A stretch of DNA of 64,000 nt, taken from assembly GCA_049792875.1 (NCBI GenBank), contig JBARBI010000212.1:26841-90840 (forward strand). The letters run 5' to 3'. Both the position numbers and the translations under genes were made by a program. The stretch comes from Sulfotelmatobacter sp049792875 (GTDB taxonomy: Bacteria > Acidobacteriota > Terriglobia > Terriglobales > Acidobacteriaceae). Shown here piece after piece: positions 58,477 to 64,000 of this stretch; position 1 is the stretch's first letter, and the number at the start of each line of letters is the position of its first letter. Below the pieces are notes generated by a model. That model was not told the DNA's origin, did no database searches, and saw nothing but the letters and a program-made list of their open reading frames with translations.

Positions 58477-60123
58477 TTACAGCTCTAGGATCTGGTGGTC
58501 GTGGCAGTCGGGCTGGACGGCGTCGTGGAGTTGGTTCAGGAATTCGCGGCCGTAGCGCGCCAGGAAATAGATGCCTCCGATGCCGCGTTCCTGCAGGCCC
58601 TTGTCGGGATACAGGGCCTGGCTCAGCGTTTCCGCATGCCGGGTCACAAGCTCGCCTTTTTGCGCTTCTGCGCGGGCTGCCTGGGAACAGAGACGTTCGA
58701 GTTGATATTCAATTTTTGAGCGAGCCGTCTCGGCGGCGTCGACCAGCGTGCGATCGAGTTTCACCAGCTTTTCTTTGACGTTGGACAGGTGAGAGTCCAA
58801 CGATTTCCTGGCATCTTCGAACGCGGCTTGGAGGTCCTCGGGCAGTCCGCGCTCGGCGAGTTGCCGGCGCAGAGCATCGGGACCAGCAAATATATCGGGA
58901 ACGGTGATTCCGTGACGCTCGATCAGGCGCTGGATCTTCGGTTCCACGATGGTTGCCGAAAAGCGCGGAATGATCGGCGTCACCCGGGCGAGAAGAGCTT
59001 CATAGACGGCGCCCGCCTGCGCGAAATAAGCGGTCTCGGCAGCGCCTCCGGTGTAGGCGAGCGTGGGGAGAAGGTAATCCTCGACGATGGGGCGCAGCAG
59101 AACGTTTGGACTGAATAGCTCCGGTTTCGAACTGATTCGTTCCAGCAGTTCGGCCTGGGAAAGCGTTTCGCCCGCGGTATCGGCGCCCACCACGAATTCC
59201 GCGGTGCCACCGTTGCCGCGGCGGTGAATTGGCATGCGTACGCCGTTCTGCAGGGTGAAGAGCAGGACCGACGATGACGTGACCTTCACCTGCTGATGAT
59301 AGCCGGCGGCTTCCAGTGCCTCACCCCGTGCCAGAAGTGCAGCGGCAAGCTCGTCGACGCGCTCAATGGCGGTGCGATAGACGGGCTCCGCGACGCGGTC
59401 TAATTCAGCGTCGGAGGCGTCGAGCAGAATCACGCCCCAGTCCGCGAAGATGCGGGCATAGAGTCGGGCGAAGGCCGTGCCCAGAAACTGCTCGGGGCGG
59501 TAGGACTCGCGCAAAAACCGCGCGGCCTCGGAATCGCCGAGCAAGGTTGTCACCTGCTCCACAAGAGGCAATATCTCGTCGCCGAGGCGGACCGCGCCCA
59601 CAGGTGCTCCGAGGACGTCGTGGCTCGAGGCCGTGAGCACCTGCAGAGCCCCATCCGGTCCGGGGATGGAAACGTGATTCACTTCGGCGAGATCGTGGTC
59701 GTAAGTGGCCAACCAGAAAACGGGGACGGCGTCGACTCCTGCGGCAGTGGCTTCTTCCGCAAGTTTGACCGCAGTGAGCGCCTTGTAGATGGCGAACATG
59801 GGACCGCCAAAAAGTCCGACTTGTTGCCCGGTGACGACTGCGGCAGCGCCTTTGCGGAGGCGATCGAGATTGGCCAGAGTTTTCGGTGAGGCGTCCCACG
59901 ATTTGTTCTGGCGCTCAAGGATGGCGGCGACGCGTTCACGGCGTGAGGAATCGTACGAAATCTTCGGCGCTTCGCTTTTCAGCCACTCATTGAAATGAGG
60001 AGGCCGGGGATAAAAAGGCTGAATGTTGGGGGTGTAAGCCAGGAAGTCGGCGAAAAGGCGCGTGGTGTGCGGGATTTGGGAGAAGGGAAGACAGTGCGCC
60101 TTCACTGGCAGGTCCTCTGACAT
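58477..60123 (-). CDS. bshC: Bacillithiol biosynthesis cysteine-adding enzyme BshC
   Basis: Proposed ligase adding cysteine to GlcN-malate, the last step of bacillithiol synthesis. 548 residues, the usual family length. Characteristic blocks are YDSSRRERVAAILERQN, VVTGQQVGLFGGPMFAIYKALTAVKLAEEA (seen as VTGQQVGLFGGPMFAIYKA), PVFWLATYDHDLAEVNHV and FVVGAD-like strands. A long helical coiled-coil segment lies near 460-510. The C-terminal block is LQERGIGGIYFLARYGREFLNQL. bshA and bshB are not in the window. First gene in a run of three minus-strand genes with the permeases. Confidence 0.94.
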   Translation of the reverse strand: MSEDLPVKAHCLPFSQIPHTTRLFADFLAYTPNIQPFYPRPPHFNEWLKSEAPKISYDSSRRERVAAILERQNKSWDASPKTLANLDRLRKGAAAVVTGQQVGLFGGPMFAIYKALTAVKLAEEATAAGVDAVPVFWLATYDHDLAEVNHVSIPGPDGALQVLTASSHDVLGAPVGAVRLGDEILPLVEQVTTLLGDSEAARFLRESYRPEQFLGTAFARLYARIFADWGVILLDASDAELDRVAEPVYRTAIERVDELAAALLARGEALEAAGYHQQVKVTSSSVLLFTLQNGVRMPIHRRGNGGTAEFVVGADTAGETLSQAELLERISSKPELFSPNVLLRPIVEDYLLPTLAYTGGAAETAYFAQAGAVYEALLARVTPIIPRFSATIVEPKIQRLIERHGITVPDIFAGPDALRRQLAERGLPEDLQAAFEDARKSLDSHLSNVKEKLVKLDRTLVDAAETARSKIEYQLERLCSQAARAEAQKGELVTRHAETLSQALYPDKGLQERGIGGIYFLARYGREFLNQLHDAVQPDCHDHQILEL

Positions 60124-60261
60124 AGCTGTGTTGCCGGTCGCATGGACACCTGTTGGACGTGTGAGATCATCGCTGGTTAACAGCGCAAGTCAACCGCAGT
60201 CATAGAACCGAAACTCCCGCAGAACCCGCGCCGTACTAGAGATGCCTGAAAAGTCCGCAAG

Positions 60262-60918
60262 ATGCAAGATAATGGTGAGTGTGAGGCAAGCGTGAGTCTG
60301 AATGATGGTACGTTGAATATCGTGCTGCCGTTGACGCTCGAAGGGTCGGTGGTGCGTCTGGACCCGGTTCGCCGCGAGCACGCGGAATTGTTCTGGGAAG
60401 TGGCTAAGCACGATTTGGAAGATGTTTTTCGCTGGATTCCATATCCCATGAAAACACGGGAGGACTTCCAGCGGCTGATCGACAAGGCATTGGAAGAGCA
60501 GGAGCGGGGGGAGTCGGTCGTATTTGCCACGGTGGTGCGGAGTTCCAGCCGTGTTATCGGCAGCACGCGCTTCATGAATATTGACCCCGTCAACCGGAGA
60601 GCGGAGATCGGGTCGACCTGGGTTGCCCCCGCATGGCAACGCACGGCGGTCAATACGGAAGCGAAATACCTGATGCTGCGGCACGCGTTTGAGGTGTGGA
60701 AATGTATACGGGTGGAACTCAAAACGGATGCCCTGAACCAGAAGTCGCGCAACGCGATCCTGCGGATCGGAGCGAAAGAAGAAGGCACGCTGCGCCGGCA
60801 CCTCGTCACCTGGACAGGCCGCGTGCGCGACACGGTTTACTTCAGCATTCTGGATGACGAGTGGCCGGAGGTGAAGACCAGGCTGGAAGTGATGGTGCGA
60901 GGCAGCACTCTCAGATAA
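60262..60918 (+). CDS. GNAT N-acetyltransferase, RimJ/RimL-like
   Basis: 218 residues from the ATG at 60262 (a GTG at about residue 11 is an alternative). LEGSVVRLDPVRREHAELFW, FATVVRSSSRVIGSTRF and EIGSTWVAPAWQRTAVNTEAKYLMLRHAFE (seen as EIGSTWVAPAWQRTAVNTEA) are the GNAT_3 motifs; the last contains the acetyl-CoA loop. KTDALNQKSRNAILRIGAKEEGTLRRH is typical of RimJ/L type enzymes acting on protein or small-molecule amines. It overlaps the end of the convergent PIN gene by eight bases. Confidence 0.88.
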   Translation: MQDNGECEASVSLNDGTLNIVLPLTLEGSVVRLDPVRREHAELFWEVAKHDLEDVFRWIPYPMKTREDFQRLIDKALEEQERGESVVFATVVRSSSRVIGSTRFMNIDPVNRRAEIGSTWVAPAWQRTAVNTEAKYLMLRHAFEVWKCIRVELKTDALNQKSRNAILRIGAKEEGTLRRHLVTWTGRVRDTVYFSILDDEWPEVKTRLEVMVRGSTLR

Positions 60919-61336
60919 TGTTCGAGTCCAGTCCCGCGATGAACTGGATTCCAGGGATCACCTTACCGACGAGCGTTTTGTCGTTGGTCAGGAATAGGTC
61001 GGTAGTCGCGGCGGCCGCGCAAGCCAGGTGCACCGCGTCGGCCGGAGCTATCCGAAGGGTTCCTCTAATCCGCGCATAATGATTGGCGGCCTCGACGGTA
61101 AAAGGTACTACTTCCGATACCACGCTGAGCAGCAGACCGCGGATCTCATCCGCCCGATGCGGCATGCCCTGCCGGTAAGCGCCAGCCAGTACCTCTCCGA
61201 ACGTGAAGGCGCTGGTGATCAACTGATCCTGCCGCTCCTGCATGCGAGAGTGTATCGTCGCGATTCTCTTCGCATACAGGGGATTGTTTTCGAGCCAGTA
61301 AATGAACAGCATCGAGTCCCAATAAATCCGGCTCAC
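60911..61336 (-). CDS. PIN-domain ribonuclease toxin (VapC-like)
   Basis: 141 residues. Acidic active-site residues in the usual positions: Asp7 (IYWDSMLFIYWLE), Glu48 (FTFGEVLAG), Asp100 (IAPADAVHLA) and Asp119 (FLTNDKTL). Known VapC toxins are RNases cutting tRNA, rRNA or mRNA, neutralised by an antitoxin encoded just upstream. The upstream gene overlaps by four bases (ATGA) but does not look like a VapB-type antitoxin. Two-base-level convergent overlap with the GNAT gene. A second view is a non-toxic PIN nuclease. Confidence 0.87.
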   Translation of the reverse strand: MSRIYWDSMLFIYWLENNPLYAKRIATIHSRMQERQDQLITSAFTFGEVLAGAYRQGMPHRADEIRGLLLSVVSEVVPFTVEAANHYARIRGTLRIAPADAVHLACAAAATTDLFLTNDKTLVGKVIPGIQFIAGLDSNII

Positions 61337-61794
61337 TTTTGATCCCGATCGGCCCGAAACGCGCTCCGTTCAGCGCGCAGATAAGCCTCGCCGCCACCCG
61401 ATTCGGCAAAAACATCCTTGAGAGCACCGCGAAGTCTGGTCCAAGCGTCTGAAATGCCGGATGATGGTTGGGCATCCAGAAATTCGTAGGTATAGGTGAC
61501 AGTTGTGCTTTGGCCGGAAGGTGGGCCGGTTTTCGATATCAATCGAAGACGGTGCTCCGTCAAAAACTTCTTTGATCCGAGCGCGGCGCACACCAGAGGC
61601 ACGCGATTGCTCAAGGCCAGAGCCTTGTGCACAGTGCCGGCATGGATTGTGAGGGTTCTGTCACCTCGACGCCGAGCCACGGAAACGTAGGCGTCGGCAG
61701 CGTGCTGCCGGACGAGATCGGAGTCAGAAATCGACGTTCTGGAGTGCGTAGCGGCTCTGATCACTATGCATGCTATGATTGCATATTCATGCAT
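61333..61794 (-). CDS. Unrecognised partner of the PIN toxin (candidate antitoxin)
   Basis: 153 residues if started at the ATG at 61794; a GTG at 61764 (VIRAATHS) would start after a palindromic stretch and is a good alternative. The sequence HAADAYVSVARRRGDRTLTIHAGTVHKALAL, read in parts as YVSVARRRGDRTLTI and HAGTVHKALAL, is followed by VPLVCAALGSKKFLTEHRLRLISKTGPPSGQS, seen as VPLVCAALGSKKFL and KTGPPSGQST. It looks like a wHTH with a beta extension rather than VapB, AbrB, RHH or Phd. Position and ATGA overlap suggest the antitoxin role, which is inference. Confidence 0.65.
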   Translation of the reverse strand: MHEYAIIACIVIRAATHSRTSISDSDLVRQHAADAYVSVARRRGDRTLTIHAGTVHKALALSNRVPLVCAALGSKKFLTEHRLRLISKTGPPSGQSTTVTYTYEFLDAQPSSGISDAWTRLRGALKDVFAESGGGEAYLRAERSAFRADRDQK

Positions 61795-61800
61795 AGCATG
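61769..61800. promoter_or_regulatory. Palindrome at the 5' end of the PIN operon
   Basis: CATGCTATG (61769-61777) and CATAGCATG (61792-61800) pair over nine bases around a 14-base centre that again has TGCATA words. On the minus strand TTGACA (61804-61799) abuts it. Toxin-antitoxin promoters are usually autoregulated through such palindromes. The longest start codon of the partner gene lies inside it. Confidence 0.6.
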
Positions 61801-61990
61801 TCAAAGTCCTGAAAAGCATTCCTTGGAGTGCGATCGGTGCGTCCGGCACGGACTCCAAGGGTCTTAGGGACTCGACTTTCGGCTCTCGTTGTGAGAAGCC
61901 TCTCCCCCCGCTATGATGCCTGCGAATTCCGCGCGGACTGTTTCCGGTGCGGGAATCATTCCCAGGAAGAATTCTGACGGGAGGATCCTG

Positions 61991-62357
61991 ATGGAAGGGA
62001 CGCAGGTTCTGGAATTCGTGGTCGTCGCGATCGTAGGCATTTTGGGCTGGGGACGATCTTGAGTGGTTTTTTCCAGGTCCACACAGCCGAAGCCGTGGTC
62101 GTACAGCGCATGGGCAAATTCGAGCGGGTCGCCATTCAGTGGAAGCGTTCTCCAAGGCGGTCGAGGGATCGACGCCCAAAGATGGGATGATGCTTGTGCT
62201 GGTCACGCAGTATCTGGACACCATGAAGGAGATCGGCAGCAACGACCGGAGCAACACGATTCTGATGTCGCATTCGCCGGGCGCGGTCAGCGATCTGTAC
62301 CGGCAAATGCAGGATGCGGTGTGGATCGGACAGAAGATGGCGAATTCTGGCCCATGA
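61991..62357 (+). pseudogene. Decayed SPFH/band-7 protein gene
   Basis: The start is preserved, with GGGAGG eight bases before the ATG at 61991. The peptide starts MEGTQVLEFVVVAIVGI, a membrane anchor, then stops at a TGA near 62060. In another phase QVHTAEAVVVQRMGKFERVAIQWK is read, the beginning of an SPFH (stomatin/prohibitin) domain. After another jump near 62140 the third phase gives FSKAVEGSTPKDGMMLVLVTQYLD and SPGAVSDLYRQMQDAV, the C-terminal part of the same family. Some 150 residues of the domain centre are missing. Thus a frameshift near 62040-62052 and a deletion near 62140 have destroyed the gene. Confidence 0.75.
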
Positions 62358-62382
62358 TCGGGCCGATCAGTGGCGAACATTC

Positions 62383-62832
62383 TTATTCGCAGAAGACGCG
62401 GACTTTCACTTTCGTGTCCGCGTCTTTCTGATCGACGTCGACCATTAAGTCGCTGAGTTGTTCGACCAGGTCCTCCAGGTTCTCCGGCTTAATTTGTGTG
62501 AGGTCCACCGGGATGCCCTTCTCATGCATCGCCAAGTTGGCCTTTTGCAGAGCCGCGGCGGGGATCAGGTACGCCAGCTTCACTCCGGCGCGAAGCAGTT
62601 GCATGGGCACGCGGACATTGACCTTGGTTGGTCCATCATGGCCGCCTCCGTCTTCGGAGTCCACCTGGACACGAAGATACTTGGGACGGTCCTTCCCGGA
62701 TGAACTCGGGCCAACATCCGACGAGTTCGTGGCAGATGGTACTTCCATCGCGGAAATCAGGCGTTCGGCTTCGTCAGCACTGACTTTTCCTTCCGATAGC
62801 ATTTGCAGAATCTGGCGGCGATGTTCGTTCAT
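62383..62832 (-). CDS. SHOCT-like domain protein (LiaX/YvlB-type N-terminus)
   Basis: 149 residues from the ATG at 62832 (MNEHRRQILQML). The first 35 residues RRQILQMLSEGKVSADEAERLISAM form the SHOCT-like helical motif (seen as QILQMLSEGKVSADEAERLI) found in LiaX, YvlB and DUF4097-like envelope-stress proteins. The middle is Ser/Asp-rich. The C-terminal half has KVNVRVPMQLLRAGVKLAYLIP and ends VKVRVFCE. No signal peptide. It lies 25 bases after the small membrane gene and so is the last gene of a three-gene operon with a DUF2089-type regulator first. Confidence 0.8.
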   Translation of the reverse strand: MNEHRRQILQMLSEGKVSADEAERLISAMEVPSATNSSDVGPSSSGKDRPKYLRVQVDSEDGGGHDGPTKVNVRVPMQLLRAGVKLAYLIPAAALQKANLAMHEKGIPVDLTQIKPENLEDLVEQLSDLMVDVDQKDADTKVKVRVFCE

Positions 62833-62857
62833 ATTTTCAACTCCTGGTTCCGATTTC

Positions 62858-63118
62858 CTAGAGAATGTGAAACGACATTCCTGCGGTGCGATGTTCAACC
62901 TCGAACTGAGTGTCGTTCAAGGCGTTCAGGATTTGCCACAAGACAGCGACTCCGCGCAAGGGATTCACCCGGCACACGAGGCAAGCGATGAAAATGAATG
63001 GGGACAGCAGAATGCCCAGCGGCAGGAGCAGGAGCCAGATCAGCACCAGCGGAATCCACAGACGGAAGGTGCGGCTCTCTTGATTGCGCAGGCTGACGAC
63101 AGCCACGAACGGAATCAT
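62858..63118 (-). CDS. Small membrane protein between DUF2089 and SHOCT-like genes
   Basis: 86 residues. A short N-terminal polar stretch is followed by RLWIPLVLIWLLLLPLGILLSPFIFIACLVCRVNP (two close helices, seen as WIPLVLIWLLLLPLGILLSP and FIFIACLVC). The start overlaps the stop of the DUF2089 gene (ATGA). Its position resembles that of the small membrane proteins in Lia-like or Psp-like stress operons. No known family named. Confidence 0.78.
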   Translation of the reverse strand: MIPFVAVVSLRNQESRTFRLWIPLVLIWLLLLPLGILLSPFIFIACLVCRVNPLRGVAVLWQILNALNDTQFEVEHRTAGMSFHIL

Positions 63119-63501
63119 TGCAACTTCTCCATCTCGCGGATCGCATCTTCCGCGGTGATATCTCCCTGCTGCAGTCGCTCGAGGATCTCAGCTTTCGAGG
63201 GCGTGGGATTGGTTTCGACGAACTCCAGGCTGCCGGCGATGCGATTCAGCCGGGCCTTGATGGTCGGGTAGCTGACGCCGAAGATGCGCTCCATCTCCTT
63301 GATCGAGCCATGCGAACGCACAAAAGCGGTAATGAAAATCTGATCGTCCATGGCAAGACGTGCTAACTGTGGCAGTTCGAACCTGCCCTCGATAGCGATG
63401 TCCTTGTCGGCGATGCGGACGCGCTCCACCACGATGGGGTGACCCTGGGTGAGGTGGGTCAATTCCTGCCAGTCTTTCGAAGATTTCATGCGATCTGTCA
63501 T
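63115..63501 (-). CDS. DUF2089-family regulator-like protein
   Basis: 128 residues. LPQLARLAMDDQIFITAFVRSHGSIKEMERIFGVSYPTIKARLNRI is the DUF2089 block (seen as DQIFITAFVRSHGSIKEMER and GVSYPTIKARLNRI), which includes a helix-turn-helix-like motif; the C-terminal ILERLQQGDITAEDAIREMEKL repeats the SHOCT-like pattern of the third gene. The ATG at 63501 is used; a second ATG at 63489 is possible. No Shine-Dalgarno lies before either, and the predicted transcript start is only about 14 bases upstream. Likely cytoplasmic transcription factor of this stress operon. Confidence 0.85.
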   Translation of the reverse strand: MTDRMKSSKDWQELTHLTQGHPIVVERVRIADKDIAIEGRFELPQLARLAMDDQIFITAFVRSHGSIKEMERIFGVSYPTIKARLNRIAGSLEFVETNPTPSKAEILERLQQGDITAEDAIREMEKLQ

Positions 63502-63521
63502 ATTTTATTAAGTTAATGAAT

Positions 63522-63550
63522 GTATAACTTAATTAAATTAATATTGTCAA
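63522..63550 (-). promoter_or_regulatory. Sigma-70-type promoter of the DUF2089 operon
   Basis: On the minus strand: -35 TTGACA (63550-63545, perfect), spacer 17, -10 TTATAC (63527-63522). The spacer is AT-rich, which contrasts sharply with the GC-rich surroundings. A start site near 63515 leaves about 14 bases of leader before the ATG at 63501. Confidence 0.8.
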
Positions 63551-63653
63551 TGAAACTATTCAGATAAATCACGTACCAGCCCGAATGGCGAATCGGCGTC
63601 AGGCCTGAAAGAGGGCGACGGAAACCGTAGGTCGTCGTTGGTCATCTAACGAA

Positions 63654-63682
63654 TTGACTTCCAACCGGGCGGGACCTAGATT
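63654..63682 (+). promoter_or_regulatory. ssrA: Promoter of ssrA
   Basis: -35 TTGACT (63654-63659), 17-base spacer, -10 TAGATT (63677-63682). The inferred start near 63690 leaves a 5' leader of about 28 bases, which RNase P would remove to give the mature 5' end at about 63718. Confidence 0.7.
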
Positions 63683-63717
63683 GGAAGTAGTTCTTTCGCA
63701 AGGCCAATCCCACCAGT

Positions 63718-64000
63718 GGGGGCGTCACGGCTTCGACGGAGATGCTTGCGGCCAAGAGGCATGCCGGGGTGCACACACCCGTAATCGTGGGCAAAATGAT
63801 AATTGCCAATCAACAGATGGCATACGCAGCCTAACTAGTTTAGGCAGCCGTCGGAGGAGGCTTCGCCCGTGGGCCTCCGAACGACGTCACACAGCGGGCT
63901 GCTCTTTCCGTCTACGTCTGGGGCGGAAGGCTAAGACCACAGGCTAGCGGGACGCGTTTCTTGTCGGTTCTGAGCGCGGGCCGCGAACGTCCCAGGGTAA
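63718..64000 (+). ncRNA. ssrA: Transfer-messenger RNA (3' part beyond the window)
   Basis: Rescues stalled ribosomes by trans-translation with SmpB. The 5' end GGGGGCGTCACGGCTTCGACGG (seen as GGGGGCGTCACGG and GGCTTCGACGG) is the universal tmRNA 5' tRNA-like half. The internal tag frame is at 63805-63834: GCC AAT CAA CAG ATG GCA TAC GCA GCC TAA, giving the peptide ANQQMAYAA, with the usual Tyr/Leu-Ala-Ala end recognised by proteases. It is followed by GC-rich hairpins that fit the pseudoknot region. The 3' tRNA half (about 60-80 bases) lies outside the window. Confidence in the RNA is high; the mature ends are inferred. Confidence 0.95.

Overview
The window is about 61% GC by eye and reads as a contiguous chromosomal piece of an Acidobacteriota genome, most like the Koribacter/Terriglobales group. 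This placement is inference. It rests on the gene content (bacillithiol ligase bshC, bactofilin, DUF2339 membrane protein, a fused LptF/LptG permease, succinylase-type dap genes), on the tmRNA tag ANQQMAYAA, and on short GC-rich palindromes scattered between and even inside genes.

Layout. 1-4325 (minus): an envelope and isoprenoid operon transcribed uppS-cdsA-(ParB-like)-(dual-specificity phosphatase)-dxr-rseP, with rseP cut by the left edge. 4502-7577 (minus): an HtrA-type protease without a visible signal peptide, a zinc-ribbon/XRE regulator followed by a good intrinsic terminator, and two small proteins. 8103-11718 (plus): an HD protein, a DUF2339 protein and a zinc-ribbon membrane protein. 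11814-19563 (minus): ftsK, uppP, an SH3/TPR-like secreted protein, a threonine dehydratase and RNase J. 19918-21386 (plus): EcsC and HAD proteins. 21415-27387 (minus): a lysine biosynthesis cluster asd-lysC-dapB-dapA-dapD plus a small overlapping gene. 27669-31417 (plus): galT and a single-chain LptF-LptG. 31553-36422: a beta-propeller lipoprotein, then a Cpx-like two-component system divergent from a Spy/CpxP-like chaperone with three CpxR-like boxes between them. 36483-42389: an ABC exporter, three methyltransferase-like genes, a bactofilin and an exported protein. 42471-45421 (minus): mazG, a GNAT enzyme and an OSBS/N-succinylamino-acid racemase. 45749-50943: glpD, an ABC-2 drug/antibiotic type exporter and a rhomboid protease. 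50978-52647: a decayed PAS sensor and HD-domain locus. 52870-60123: GDPD, small proteins, HAD, LysE, two MacB-type permeases without an ATPase, and bshC. 60262-64000: GNAT, a PIN toxin with an unusual partner, a decayed SPFH gene, a DUF2089/membrane/SHOCT-like operon, and ssrA running off the right edge.

Together these are mostly housekeeping genes of cell envelope building (undecaprenyl phosphate, phospholipid, LPS transport, division), lysine/DAP supply for peptidoglycan, and envelope stress sensing. No tRNA, rRNA, CRISPR array, prophage or intact insertion sequence was seen. The most unusual signals are palindromic elements read in frame as protein (threonine dehydratase, the LptF-LptG linker), a DapA with an extra cysteine-rich C-terminal module, the divergent CpxR-like boxes, and several partly decayed loci. 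Coordinates of start codons were chosen from ATG/GTG plus Shine-Dalgarno and family length where the longest reading frame looked over-extended.
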